64,000 nt of DNA from Pseudocitrobacter corydidari. Lineage in GTDB: Bacteria; Pseudomonadota; Gammaproteobacteria; Enterobacterales; Enterobacteriaceae. The stretch is from the NCBI RefSeq assembly GCF_021172065.1, contig NZ_CP087880.1, forward strand, positions 1 through 64,000. Reading direction: 5' to 3'. The notes under the pieces were generated by a model. The model was not told the DNA's origin. It did not search any database and was given only the letters and a program-made list of their open reading frames with translations. Below are positions 55,534-64,000 of this stretch, piece by piece (within the stretch, counting starts at the first letter, position 1; each line of letters begins with the position of its first letter). The position numbers and the translations under genes were made by a program.

Positions 55534-56016
55534 TTAACGCCCGGCGTTTTTCATAATGCGCGCTTTATCCAGCTTCCACTCGCGATCTTTCACATCGTTA
55601 CGTTTATCGTGTTGCTGCTTACCTTTTGCCACGCCGATTTTGACTTTGCACCAGGCATTCTTCCAGTAAAGTGAGAGAGCAACGACCGTATAACCGTCGC
55701 GGTTGATCTGGCCGATAAGGGTATCCAGTTCACGCTGATTCAGTAACAGCTTACGGGTACGCGTTGGGTCGCAAACGTAGTGGGATGACGCGACCGTCAG
55801 CGGCGTGAAGTTTGCGCCAAAGAGGTAGGCTTCGCCATCTTTCAGGATCACGTAGCTATCGCCAATGTTGGCTTTACCGGCACGCAGGGATTTTACTTCC
55901 CAGCCTTGCAGCGCGAGGCCCGCTTCGTACTCTTCTTCGATAAAGTAATCGTGGCGGGCGCGTTTGTTCAGCGCAATGGTGGCCGATCCAGGTTTGTGTG
56001 CTTTTTTCTTAGTCAT
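55534..56016 (-). CDS. smpB: SsrA-binding protein SmpB
   Basis: 160 residues, the standard length. [20 protein letters not shown] and [18 protein letters not shown] (oligonucleotide-binding barrel), LFGANFTPL, and C-terminal [17 protein letters not shown] tail that enters the mRNA channel. Binds tmRNA and delivers it to stalled ribosomes. Here it is separated from ssrA by the 17-kb bap locus, as in Salmonella. Confidence 0.97.
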   Translation of the reverse strand: MTKKKAHKPGSATIALNKRARHDYFIEEEYEAGLALQGWEVKSLRAGKANIGDSYVILKDGEAYLFGANFTPLTVASSHYVCDPTRTRKLLLNQRELDTLIGQINRDGYTVVALSLYWKNAWCKVKIGVAKGKQQHDKRNDVKDREWKLDKARIMKNAGR

Positions 56017-56165
56017 AATATCCTGAAGTCATCGCAGTTCGTACACATCTGCCTCAAGCTCCCGCGAGGCGCAATGCGCTATCTTAGCACGAGTTGCCGC
56101 GGAACGTTTTTTTTAACCGTAGATAAATGATACTATTTAGCCCGTGTTCGAACATGGAAATTGCT

Positions 56166-56603
56166 ATGCCTCAGATTAGCCGTACTGCGCTGGTGCCCTA
56201 TAGCGCGGAGCAAATGTATACCCTCGTCAACGACGTTAATGCTTATCCTGATTTCTTACCTGGCTGCACCGGAAGTCGCGTGCTGGAGTCGGGCCCGACG
56301 CAAATGACGGCGGCGGTGGACGTGTCGAAGGCCGGTATCAGCAAGACGTTCACGACGCGGAATATCCTCACCAGCAACCAGAGCATTTTGATGCAGCTGG
56401 TGGATGGGCCATTTAAGAAACTGATTGGTGGCTGGAAGTTTATTCCGCTCAGTCAGGACGCCTGTAAAATTGAGTTCCATCTTGATTTCGAATTTACCAA
56501 TAAGCTGATTGAGATGGCCTTTGGGCGCATCTTCAAAGAGCTGGCGCTGAACATGGTTCAGGCATTCACGATGCGCGCCAGAGAGGTTTACAGTGCCGGG
56601 TAA
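56166..56603 (+). CDS. ratA: RatA, START-domain protein of the ratAB pair
   Basis: 145 residues from [10 protein letters not shown]; upstream in-frame ATGs at 56127 and 56154 would lengthen it. Coenzyme Q-binding/START (polyketide cyclase-like) fold: [57 protein letters not shown]. In E. coli RatA binds 50S subunits and was described as a toxin blocking 70S formation; homologues act with ubiquinone. It overlaps ratB by 11 bases and is divergent from smpB. Confidence 0.93.
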   Translation: MPQISRTALVPYSAEQMYTLVNDVNAYPDFLPGCTGSRVLESGPTQMTAAVDVSKAGISKTFTTRNILTSNQSILMQLVDGPFKKLIGGWKFIPLSQDACKIEFHLDFEFTNKLIEMAFGRIFKELALNMVQAFTMRAREVYSAG

Positions 56604-56886
56604 GATTGTGGTTGAAGTGGCCTACGCGCTGCCGCAAAAACAGTATTTGCAACGTGTGACGCTGGAAGAGGGCGCCACCGTCGAGCAGGCGATTCTGGCG
56701 AGCGGTATTCTGACGCTGCGTGACGATATCGATCTTGCGAAGAATAAAGTGGGTATCTATAGCCGCCCGGTGAAGTTGCAGGACGTGGTGCAGGATGGTG
56801 ACCGGGTTGAGATTTATCGCCCGCTGATTGCCGACCCGAAAGAACTGCGTCGCCAGCGAGCGGAGAAGTCAGCCGGGAAAGCCTGA
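56593..56886 (+). CDS. ratB: RatB/RnfH-family ubiquitin-like protein
   Basis: 97 residues, GTG start overlapping ratA. RnfH beta-grasp fold: [54 protein letters not shown]. Translationally coupled to ratA. Its function is not settled; despite its position it is not proven to be RatA's antitoxin. Confidence 0.92.
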   Translation: MPGKIVVEVAYALPQKQYLQRVTLEEGATVEQAILASGILTLRDDIDLAKNKVGIYSRPVKLQDVVQDGDRVEIYRPLIADPKELRRQRAEKSAGKA

Positions 56887-56910
56887 TGCCACTCTTCAGC
56901 TTCCAGAAAC

Positions 56911-56938
56911 AAAAAAAGCGCTCACTGAGCGCTTTTTT
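56911..56938. terminator. Bidirectional terminator ratB/bamE
   Basis: AAAAAAAGCGCTCA-ctg-AGCGCTTTTTT palindrome between convergent genes. Confidence 0.9.
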
Positions 56939-56949
56939 ATTGCCTGAAC

Positions 56950-57291
56950 TTACTCGCCGGTCAGCGCAGGTTTGTTATCGATGTTGGTCAGCACACCGCT
57001 GCTGTTGAAGGTGAGCGTCAGCGTCTGCTGCGTCACTTTTTCATGACCCGGCTGCTGGCGGAACACGTAGAACCAGGTATTGGTGCCGAACGGATCGGAC
57101 ATCATCGGGGTACCTAATGCATAAGCGACCTGTTGTTGGGTCATGCCGATGCGGATTTTTGAAATATCGTTAGGTGCCAGATAGTTTCCCTGATTGATGT
57201 CAGGACGGTAAACCACTCGCTCCAGAGTGGAACAGCCTGCGGTCAACATCAGAAGAACCGCTGCGGCAGCAGTCAGCGTTTTACAGCGCAT
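56950..57291 (-). CDS. bamE: Outer-membrane assembly lipoprotein BamE
   Basis: 113 residues, standard size. Lipobox LTAGC, then [18 protein letters not shown] and the SmpA/OmlA fold [32 protein letters not shown]. Component of the BAM complex folding outer-membrane barrels (which would include the usher at 121). A BamE-like paralogue is carried on the mobile element at 22779. Confidence 0.97.
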   Translation of the reverse strand: MRCKTLTAAAAVLLMLTAGCSTLERVVYRPDINQGNYLAPNDISKIRIGMTQQQVAYALGTPMMSDPFGTNTWFYVFRQQPGHEKVTQQTLTLTFNSSGVLTNIDNKPALTGE

Positions 57292-57440
57292 AGTGATTTC
57301 ATTCCTTTTCGGGCCCGAGCAGTACGCGGCTCATATGTAATATGCCGATGATAATAGACCTGACGTCAGTTTAAAACCTTTTGCTGTCAGGTCACACGGC
57401 GTTTTTATTGTGAACTCAGACTCCTGGGATGTGAAAAAGT

Positions 57441-59102
57441 TTACGCTGCCAGCAACTCTTTCGCGTTTGCCAGCGTGTTTCGCGTGACTTCGCTGCCGCC
57501 AAGCAGGCGTGCCAGCTCCTGCAAACGTGCGCGTTTATCAAGCACCTGCATGTGCGTTTCAGTCATTTCACCGTCGGTTTCTTTGCTGACAAAGAAGTGG
57601 TGATGGCCGCATCCGGCTACCTGTGGCAGGTGAGTTACGCACATCACCTGTGTAGATTCACCAAGCTGGCGCAGCAAACGGCCAACTACGGCGGCGGTTG
57701 GGCCGCTGATCCCGACATCGACTTCATCGAAGATGAGCGCCGGTGTTTCCATTTTACGCGCGGTGATCACCTGAATGGCTAATGCGATACGCGACAGCTC
57801 ACCGCCGGAGGCCACTTTAGCAATAGGCTGGAGCGGCTGGCCTGGGTTGGTGGTGACGCGAAATTCAATGCGGTCTGCGCCGTCTGCCGTGAGGTGCTGT
57901 TCTTCAAAGCTGACGTCGATAGTAAACACGCCGTGCGGCATCGAGAGTGCATGCATGCTGTCGGTAATCAGCCCAGCCAGCTCCTGTGCGCTGTTGAGGC
58001 GCAAAGTATGAAGCTGACGTGCGGTCTCCAGCGCCAGTTCGTGATGACGTGCCACCGCGTGTTTCAGGGTTTCCAGCGAGTCGCTTTGATCGTCAAGCTG
58101 CTGCTGTTCATCGAGCAGCGACTGGTAGAAGTCGGGCAGCGCTTCCGGCGAAATATGGTGTTTACGCGCCAGCGCGATTTGCCGCGACAGACGTTGTTCC
58201 AGTTCATAGAGGCGATTCGGGTCGAGATCGAGGCGGTCGCAGTAGTGACGCAGTTCATCGCTGGCTTCGCTGAGCTGGATGGAGGCTTCTTCCAGCATGT
58301 CGAGCACGCTGGCGAGTTTGTTGTCCATGCCGACCAGCTCCGTGGTGAGCTGTTTTGCGGTGTAGAGCTGGCTTAGCAGGTTGGCGTCTTCACCGTCGGC
58401 GAGCAACGCCAGCGCATGCTGGCTGGTGGAGAGCAGTTGCCCGCTGTTCGCCAGACGCTTGTACTCTTCGTCGATTTGCTCGTATTCGCCCGGCTGCGGG
58501 TTGAATTCGATAAGCTCTTTAAGCTGATATTGCAGCAGCTCGGCGCGCGCGGCGCGTTCCTGGCTTTGCTGCTGATGCTGCGCTAAATCGCGGCAGCTTT
58601 GATGCCACAGATGGTAATGGTCGGCCATCTGGCGGGTGAGGGCGGATTCGCCCGTATAGCCGTCGAGCAGCGTTTTCTGATGTTCGGGTTTGACCAGAAG
58701 CTGGTGCGCATGCTGGCCATGGATTTGAATCAGCAACTGGCCCAGTTCGCGAAGCTGCGACAGCGGCACGGCGGTACCATTGATAAAGCCGCGTGAGCGC
58801 CCGTCGCTGCTGATAACGCGGCGCAGCAGGCATTCACGGCCATCTTCAAGCTGGTTTTCTTCAAGCCAGCGCAGCGCGGCTGGCGTGTCTTTCAGGGCAA
58901 AGCGAGCGCAGAGGTCGGCACGGCTGGCACCGGCGCGCACCATGTCGCCTTCCGCGCGGCCACCCAGGCACAGACCGAGGGCATCGATAGCAATAGATTT
59001 ACCGGCCCCGGTTTCACCGGTGATGGCCGTCATGCCGCCGTTAAAGTCGATTTCAAGTTCACGAACGATTGCGAAGTTGCTGATGGTCAGTTGTGCCAAC
59101 AT
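57441..59102 (-). CDS. recN: DNA repair ATPase RecN
   Basis: 553 residues, standard length. SMC-like: Walker [17 protein letters not shown], central coiled coil (about 170-360), signature [15 protein letters not shown] and Walker [14 protein letters not shown]. Acts in double-strand break repair, tethering DNA. SOS-controlled, with LexA boxes directly upstream. Confidence 0.97.
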   Translation of the reverse strand: MLAQLTISNFAIVRELEIDFNGGMTAITGETGAGKSIAIDALGLCLGGRAEGDMVRAGASRADLCARFALKDTPAALRWLEENQLEDGRECLLRRVISSDGRSRGFINGTAVPLSQLRELGQLLIQIHGQHAHQLLVKPEHQKTLLDGYTGESALTRQMADHYHLWHQSCRDLAQHQQQSQERAARAELLQYQLKELIEFNPQPGEYEQIDEEYKRLANSGQLLSTSQHALALLADGEDANLLSQLYTAKQLTTELVGMDNKLASVLDMLEEASIQLSEASDELRHYCDRLDLDPNRLYELEQRLSRQIALARKHHISPEALPDFYQSLLDEQQQLDDQSDSLETLKHAVARHHELALETARQLHTLRLNSAQELAGLITDSMHALSMPHGVFTIDVSFEEQHLTADGADRIEFRVTTNPGQPLQPIAKVASGGELSRIALAIQVITARKMETPALIFDEVDVGISGPTAAVVGRLLRQLGESTQVMCVTHLPQVAGCGHHHFFVSKETDGEMTETHMQVLDKRARLQELARLLGGSEVTRNTLANAKELLAA

Positions 59103-59130
59103 AGCTGCTTTCCTGTATGAAAAACCATAA

Positions 59131-59168
59131 CTGTGTTTTCATACAGTATAAACTGGTTTTTTATACAG
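59131..59168 (-). promoter_or_regulatory. Two LexA (SOS) boxes upstream of recN
   Basis: CTGT-GTTTTCAT-ACAG at 59131-59146 fits the CTGT-N8-ACAG consensus fully; CTGG-TTTTTTAT-ACAG at 59153-59168 differs by one base. Both lie 29-66 bases before the recN start. Confidence 0.9.
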
Positions 59169-59187
59169 TAAAGTGCTGTTAGCAAAT

Positions 59188-60066
59188 TTAGAACAATTTT
59201 TTTGACCAGCCCAGCTTGGTGCTTAATGTGTTGAAATAGCTGTAATCTTTCGGGTGAATGAGATTCAGGTGATAATCGCTGCGACGAATTAATACATCTT
59301 CCCCTTCCTGAATCGGCAGGGCAATCTGGCTGTCACAGCTGATTTCCAGGTCGTTGCGGCGATGTGAGAAACGCAGGCGAATGGTGCTGCTGCTGTTAAT
59401 CACCAGCGGACGCGCCGAGAGCGTGTGCGGGAACATGGGTACCAGAGTGATAGCATCGAGCGATGGCGTCAGAATCGGGCCGCCTGCCGAAAGGGAGTAG
59501 GCGGTAGAACCGGTCGGCGTCGAGATAATCAGGCCATCGGAGCGCTGAGAAAAGGCGAAGGTTTCATCAATATACACTTCGAACTCAATCATATGCGCCA
59601 CTTTACCCGGATGCAGAACTACCTCATTAATGGCGGTGCTGATGCGCTTCTGGCAATCCTGCTGACAGACCTGCGCCTCCAGCAGGAAACGTTTCTCGGT
59701 GATGTAATTGCCTTCCAGCACGTCGGCTAATTGTTGATGGGCGTTGTCCGGGTCGAGGTCGGTCAGGAAGCCAAGGTTGCCACGGTTAATACCGATCACT
59801 TTAATATCGTAGCGCGCCAGGGTGCGCGCCGCGCCCAGCATATTGCCATCGCCACCCACCACCACCGCGAGACAGGCCTTTTGACCAATTTCTGCCAGCG
59901 TGCCGGTTTGCACGTTCTCCAGTTTCAGCTCTTTAGCAATCTGGCGTTCAACAATCACTTCGTAGCCTTTGGTGCTCAGCCAGCGATAGAGCATTTCATG
60001 TGTGGTCAGCGCGGTCGGATGGCGAGGGTGCCCTACGATACCGATACACTTGAAATGATTGTTCAT
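59188..60066 (-). CDS. nadK: NAD kinase
   Basis: 292 residues from [10 protein letters not shown], the family length, with an AAGG site; the frame extends further upstream without support. Motifs: [14 protein letters not shown] (GGDG), [11 protein letters not shown] (NxGxLGFL), [18 protein letters not shown]. Makes NADP+ from NAD+ and ATP. Divergent from grpE. Confidence 0.96.
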   Translation of the reverse strand: MNNHFKCIGIVGHPRHPTALTTHEMLYRWLSTKGYEVIVERQIAKELKLENVQTGTLAEIGQKACLAVVVGGDGNMLGAARTLARYDIKVIGINRGNLGFLTDLDPDNAHQQLADVLEGNYITEKRFLLEAQVCQQDCQKRISTAINEVVLHPGKVAHMIEFEVYIDETFAFSQRSDGLIISTPTGSTAYSLSAGGPILTPSLDAITLVPMFPHTLSARPLVINSSSTIRLRFSHRRNDLEISCDSQIALPIQEGEDVLIRRSDYHLNLIHPKDYSYFNTLSTKLGWSKKLF

Positions 60067-60114
60067 TTTCTGAAGGTCCTTGTGCCGAAGATTGATGACA
60101 ATGTGAGAGCTTCC

Positions 60115-60142
60115 CTTGAAACGCGGAATCTTATCCCCATAA
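60115..60142 (+). promoter_or_regulatory. Sigma32 heat-shock promoter of grpE
   Basis: CTTGAAA (60115-60121), 13-base spacer, CCCCATAA (60135-60142), matching the sigma32 consensus, about 48 bases before the grpE ATG. Confidence 0.9.
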
Positions 60143-60189
60143 TAAGCCAAGTTAGCGAGATGATTGCGAAAAAAAACGCGGAGAAATTC

Positions 60190-60783
60190 ATGAGCAGTAA
60201 AGAACAGAAAACGCCTGAGGGGCAAGCCCCGGAAGAAATTATCACGGAACAGCATGATGACGTTGAAGCTGTAGAGTCTGACGCGTCTGCTGAGCAGGTG
60301 GATCCGCGCGATGAAAAAATTGCGAATCTGGAAGCTCAGTTAGCTGAATCCCAGACGCGTGAGCGTGACGGTGTGTTGCGTATCAAAGCGGAAATGGAAA
60401 ACCTGCGTCGTCGTACTGAACTCGACGTCGAAAAGGCGCACAAATTTGCGTTGGAAAAATTCGTCAACGAACTGCTGCCGGTGCTGGATAGCCTCGACCG
60501 CGCGCTGGAAGTGGCAAACAAAGACAACACCGATATGGCGGCGATGATCGAAGGTATTGAATTGACCCGTAAATCCATGCTCGACGTGGTGGGTAAATTC
60601 GGCGTTCAGGTTGTTGACGCGATCGACGTGCCGATGGATCCGAACGTACACCAGGCGATTGCAATGGTGGAGTCTGAAGACATCGCGCCGGGTAACGTAC
60701 TGATGGTGATGCAGAAAGGCTACACGCTGAATGGTCGCACCATTCGCGCCGCGATGGTTTCCGTTGCGAAAGCCAAAGCGTAA
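60190..60783 (+). CDS. grpE: GrpE, DnaK nucleotide-exchange factor
   Basis: 197 residues, identical length to E. coli; ATG preceded by GGAG. N-terminal acidic tail, long dimerising helix ([20 protein letters not shown]), four-helix bundle and C-terminal beta wing ([33 protein letters not shown]). Releases ADP from DnaK. The frame is open well upstream (to 59731), over nadK, which is a shadow. Confidence 0.97.
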   Translation: MSSKEQKTPEGQAPEEIITEQHDDVEAVESDASAEQVDPRDEKIANLEAQLAESQTRERDGVLRIKAEMENLRRRTELDVEKAHKFALEKFVNELLPVLDSLDRALEVANKDNTDMAAMIEGIELTRKSMLDVVGKFGVQVVDAIDVPMDPNVHQAIAMVESEDIAPGNVLMVMQKGYTLNGRTIRAAMVSVAKAKA

Positions 60784-60805
60784 CCGCACAGTCCCCCTGT
60801 TTCAG

Positions 60806-60830
60806 AAGCCCTCCTCGTGAGGGCTTTTTG
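60806..60830 (+). terminator. grpE terminator
   Basis: AAGCCCTC-ctcgt-GAGGGCTTTTTG. Confidence 0.88.
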
Positions 60831-60916
60831 TTTTAGATGGCTTAGGCCTGATATTTGTCCGCCGTTGCTGGCGTTTTATACTGCCTCTTCACAGGCTCAC
60901 ATGAAGAGGGACATTT

Positions 60917-62686
60917 ATGCTGGAGTCGGATGTAAAGACCCGAGCGCTTCCCCCCGATGAGGTGGGGGTTTTAGTACGTCAGGATAAAACGCGCGACGAT
61001 GTTCTTCGTCATTTCTTACAACTCACCACATCACTTTTCCATATGCCAGCGGGTTACATTTCTGTGCTGGATGACAAGACGCGCAATGTGATCGTATCGC
61101 ATCAGATTTCGATGGCACCGAAGCCACGACAGTTCACCTTTTGCCAGTATGTGGTCGATACCCAAAAGCCGGTCATTGTGCCCGATACGTTGCAGGATGC
61201 ACGTTTTTGTGAGCACCCGATGGTGGTGGGCGACCCAGGGTTGCGCTTTTACGCGGGCATGCCGCTGACCTTTAAAAACGGCTGTACAATGGGCACCTAT
61301 TGCGTGGTTGATACGGTGCCACGCGATTTAACCTGCGATGAGCTGGCCTCGCTGACCTTCATTGCAGAACTGGTTTCGAGCTTTATTGAATCATGGCTGG
61401 ATGTGGCGCTGACCGATCTCAATAGCGGCCTGCCAAACATGCATCAGCTGATTAATGATTTGCAGGATGAATCGTTTGCGGAAGAGTGCCCCGGCAACTC
61501 GTTGATGGTGATTGAGTGTATCGGCGTGACGCAGTCTGACGATATCGCCCGGGTGATGGGCACCAGTCGGCTGAACACGCTGGTAAGGGATATTAGCCAG
61601 GCGCTGCTGCAGGTGTTGCAGCTTTCACGGTGTGAAAAGCTGTATATGCTGAGCGCCGGGCGCTTTGCGCTCTATTCAAAACCCCTGACGCCGTCCGATC
61701 GCCAGCGTCGTGAGCAGCAGCTCATGGCCCTGCAGGCGCATCTTTCTGATGCCGTCACCATTGATTTGAAGATCTACGTCGGCGAAACGGCGATTACATT
61801 GCCTATCTGTTCCGGACATGAAATTCTGCGTCAGGCCGAGAGCGCGCTGTATGAAGCCCGACATAACCGGCTACGCTGGGGGATTTATAATCAGGACGAT
61901 GATTGCCGTCGTAACGAAGATTTTTATCTGCTCAACGACCTGACCGAAGCCATTCGTAAAGATCGCGGGCTCTATCTGGTCTGGCAACCGAAGGTATCGC
62001 TGCCGGCGGGGCAGCCGGTGGCGCTGGAAGCACTGATTCGCTGGAATCACCCGGAGCGCGGGATTATTCCTCCCGGAAGTTTTTTGCCGCTGATTGAGAA
62101 TACCAGTCTGATGGTTGAGCTCACCGACTGGGTGATTGATCACGCGATTACGCAGCTGGCTGAGTGGGAGCAGAAAGGCATTGCCTTACCCGCGTCGATT
62201 AACATCAGCGTGTTGGATCTCAAGCGGGAGAACTTTACCCAGCGGCTGCACGATAAAATGGCACTGGCTGGGCTGGATAACGGCATGCTGGGCGTGGAAT
62301 GTCTGGAGACGGAGAAACTGTTAGCGAGCTCCCAGGTGCTGGAAGAGCTACGCTTACTGCGCCAGAACGGGTTTTCGGTCTCGCTGGATGATTTTGGCGC
62401 GGGTTACAGCAACCTGAATTATCTGCTGCGTATTCCGCTCGATACGATCAAGCTGGATAAATCATTGATTGACGATCTGCTCAAAGAGCCTTCGCGACGC
62501 GTCATTGTGCGTAACGTTATTCGCATGCTGAAAGAGCTGGGTTATCGGGTGCTGGCGGAAGGGGTGGAGGATGAATCCACCGCGCGGATTATCAGCGACT
62601 ATGCGTGCGATGAAGCGCAGGGCTATTACTTTGCGCGACCTAAAACGGCAGAACAGCTGGAGGCGTGGCTGGATAAGTGGATATAA
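60917..62686 (+). CDS. GAF-(degenerate GGDEF)-EAL phosphodiesterase
   Basis: 589 residues. GAF sensor at about 25-160 (FHMPAGYISVLDD, FCQYVV, GLRFYAGMPL, GTYCVVD), a diguanylate cyclase-like domain about 170-320 in which the GGDEF site reads SAGRFAL and so is inactive, and an EAL domain with EALIRWNHP, NISVLDL, VECLETE, DDFGAGYSNLNYL, KLDKSLI, LAEGVEDE and QGYYFARP, all expected catalytic residues present. It should hydrolyse cyclic di-GMP in response to a GAF ligand; no transmembrane helices. Since c-di-GMP controls biofilm adhesins, a link with the nearby bap locus is possible but unproven. Confidence 0.92.
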   Translation: MLESDVKTRALPPDEVGVLVRQDKTRDDVLRHFLQLTTSLFHMPAGYISVLDDKTRNVIVSHQISMAPKPRQFTFCQYVVDTQKPVIVPDTLQDARFCEHPMVVGDPGLRFYAGMPLTFKNGCTMGTYCVVDTVPRDLTCDELASLTFIAELVSSFIESWLDVALTDLNSGLPNMHQLINDLQDESFAEECPGNSLMVIECIGVTQSDDIARVMGTSRLNTLVRDISQALLQVLQLSRCEKLYMLSAGRFALYSKPLTPSDRQRREQQLMALQAHLSDAVTIDLKIYVGETAITLPICSGHEILRQAESALYEARHNRLRWGIYNQDDDCRRNEDFYLLNDLTEAIRKDRGLYLVWQPKVSLPAGQPVALEALIRWNHPERGIIPPGSFLPLIENTSLMVELTDWVIDHAITQLAEWEQKGIALPASINISVLDLKRENFTQRLHDKMALAGLDNGMLGVECLETEKLLASSQVLEELRLLRQNGFSVSLDDFGAGYSNLNYLLRIPLDTIKLDKSLIDDLLKEPSRRVIVRNVIRMLKELGYRVLAEGVEDESTARIISDYACDEAQGYYFARPKTAEQLEAWLDKWI

Positions 62687-62687
62687 C

Positions 62688-62707
62688 AACGGCCCCGTGG
62701 GGCCGTT
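62688..62707. terminator. Bidirectional terminator
   Basis: AACGGCCCC-gt-GGGGCCGTT between the convergent phosphodiesterase and corB genes. Confidence 0.85.
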
Positions 62708-62716
62708 TAGGTGTTA

Positions 62717-64000
62717 TCAGGACTGTACGCTTTCGCGTAACGGTTTCACCGGGACTACTTTGACCTGCTTAATCATGTTGTCCTGTACATCAAGAATATC
62801 GATATCGTACAGGCCAATACGCACGCGGGTCCCTGCCGCCGGGATCTCTTCCAGCGCTTCGAGGATCATGCCGTTAATGGTGCGCGCTTCGTCTTCCGGC
62901 ATATGCCAGTTAAAGGCTTTGTTGAGTTCACGGACGTTGGCGCTGCCTTCAATAATGACCGAACCGTCATTCTGCGGCGTCACTTCTTCCGCCAGAGTCG
63001 GTGACATCGATGTCGTGAAGTCGCCGACAATCTCTTCGAGAATATCTTCGACCGTTACCAGCCCCTGAATATCGCCATATTCATCGACCACCAGGCCGAC
63101 TTTCTTTTTATTACGCTGGAATTTCACCAGCTGAACGCTGAGCGGCGTGCCTTCCGGCACATAGTAAATTTCATCGGCGGCGCGCAGCATCACCTCTTTG
63201 GTGAACTCTTTTTTCTCCTGCATTAAGCGCCAGGCTTCGCGCACGCGTAGCATGCTGATGGCATCGTCCAGCGAGTCGCGATACAGCACGATGCGCCCGT
63301 GCGGAGAGTGGGTGAGCTGACGAACAATCGACTTCCAGTCATCGTTGATGTCGATACCGACGATTTCGTTGCGCGGCACCATAATGTCATCGACGCTCAC
63401 TTTTTCGAGATCCAGCACCGACAGCAGCATGTCCTGATTGCGGCGCGAGATTTGCGAGCGCGATTCATTCACCAGCGTGCGCAGCTCGTCTTTGCTCAAG
63501 GAGCTGCTCATCACGATGTCGGTTTTTATCCCCATCATGCGCATCAGCAGGCGGGTGATCATATTGAGCAGCCACACCAGCGGCATCATCAGAATCTGTA
63601 ACGGAGCGAGCAGGAAACTGCTGGGGTAGGCCACTTTTTCCGGGTAGAGCGCGGCGATGGTTTTCGGCAAGACCTCGGCAAACACCAGCACCACGAACGT
63701 CAGGATACCGGTAGCAATCGCTACGCCCGCATCGCCGTAAAGACGCATCCCGACGATGGTACCCAGCGCGGAGGCCAGAATGTTAACCAGGTTATTGCCA
63801 ATCAGGACCAGGCTAATTAAGCGATCTGGCTTGCGCAGCAGTTTTTCCACGCGCTTCGCCTGGCGATTGCCTTGTTTGGCAAGATGACGCAGACGATAGC
63901 GATTGAGCGTCATCATGCCTGTCTCCGAACCGGAGAAATAGGCGGAGATGACCACCATAATGATCAGTGTGACGATCAGTGTGGTGGTGGAGATATGTTC
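62717..64000 (-). CDS. corB: CorB/YfjD CNNM-type magnesium transport protein (start codon outside)
   Basis: Reads off the right edge: the last in-window codons encode EHISTTTLIVTLIIMVV, so only the initiating ATG is missing and the protein is about 429 residues. Three membrane helices of the CNNM/DUF21 domain (VVISAYFSGSETGMMTLN, LIGNNLVNILASALGT, LVFAEVLPKTIAALYPEK), two CBS domains (about 220-345: IMVPRNEIVGID, VGLVVDEYGDIQGLVTVEDILEEIVGD) and a CorC_HlyC C-terminal domain. Involved in Mg2+/Co2+ efflux and resistance. Confidence 0.95.
   Translation of the reverse strand, partial: EHISTTTLIVTLIIMVVISAYFSGSETGMMTLNRYRLRHLAKQGNRQAKRVEKLLRKPDRLISLVLIGNNLVNILASALGTIVGMRLYGDAGVAIATGILTFVVLVFAEVLPKTIAALYPEKVAYPSSFLLAPLQILMMPLVWLLNMITRLLMRMMGIKTDIVMSSSLSKDELRTLVNESRSQISRRNQDMLLSVLDLEKVSVDDIMVPRNEIVGIDINDDWKSIVRQLTHSPHGRIVLYRDSLDDAISMLRVREAWRLMQEKKEFTKEVMLRAADEIYYVPEGTPLSVQLVKFQRNKKKVGLVVDEYGDIQGLVTVEDILEEIVGDFTTSMSPTLAEEVTPQNDGSVIIEGSANVRELNKAFNWHMPEDEARTINGMILEALEEIPAAGTRVRIGLYDIDILDVQDNMIKQVKVVPVKPLRESVQS

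Noticed and set aside
59731..60189. Upstream extension of grpE
   Set aside because: Overlaps nadK on the other strand; GrpE from 60190 has the exact family length and a ribosome site.

Overview
The window is chromosomal DNA of an enterobacterium (Enterobacteriaceae; Citrobacter, Salmonella, Enterobacter or a close relative). The housekeeping block corB, EAL phosphodiesterase, grpE, nadK, recN, bamE, ratB, ratA, smpB, ssrA has its usual order, REP elements of the E. coli/Citrobacter type occur at 2.57-2.65 kb, and a bapABCD adhesin/secretion locus sits between smpB and ssrA as in Salmonella. The genus cannot be fixed from the sequence alone. Bases 1-120 are not genomic: they reproduce the layout of an Illumina P7/i7/Nextera adapter, so position 1 is a contig end.

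Layout. 0.1-2.5 kb: 3' part of a chaperone-usher fimbrial operon (usher and tip adhesin-like protein). 2.7-8.9 kb: core metabolism and regulation, with a LEA-like exported protein, a LysR regulator divergent from an FMN quinone reductase, a PLP lyase plus NhaC antiporter operon preceded by a possible leader peptide, a Ner-like regulator, an XRE regulator and a DUF1294 protein. 8.9-14.8 kb: a patchwork of accessory genes (GIY-YIG nuclease, HNH-ABC ATPase fusion, two alpha/beta hydrolases, an orphan Imm63 protein, a GNAT with no normal start) separated by copies of a short hairpin repeat.

14.85-37.14 kb: an AT-rich integrative mobilizable element in the 3' end of ssrA, bounded by a 16-bp near-perfect direct repeat (14854-14869 and 37124-37139) and carrying a P4-type integrase next to ssrA. 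It holds an AlpA regulator, an operon of three tyrosine recombinases plus a small coiled-coil protein (gamma-mobile-trio/Tn554-like), a three-gene envelope operon, a MobA/MobC mobilisation pair and three defence-like modules: (i) Kiwa (kwaA-kwaB); (ii) a HEPN-motif protein with a DUF3800 protein; (iii) an overlapping three-gene operon of an MBL-fold hydrolase, a trypsin-like protease-domain protein and a Ski2-like DEAH helicase. Module iii is the best candidate for an undescribed system.

37.1-54.7 kb: ssrA, then bapD, bapC and bapB (type I secretion) and bapA, a giant adhesin of more than 4,000 residues with about 31 Ig-like repeats. Its first 57 codons are out of frame with the rest, so it is frameshifted or mis-sequenced. 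55.5-64 kb: the conserved smpB-to-corB block, with a sigma32-type promoter before grpE and LexA boxes before recN; corB runs off the right edge, lacking only its start codon.
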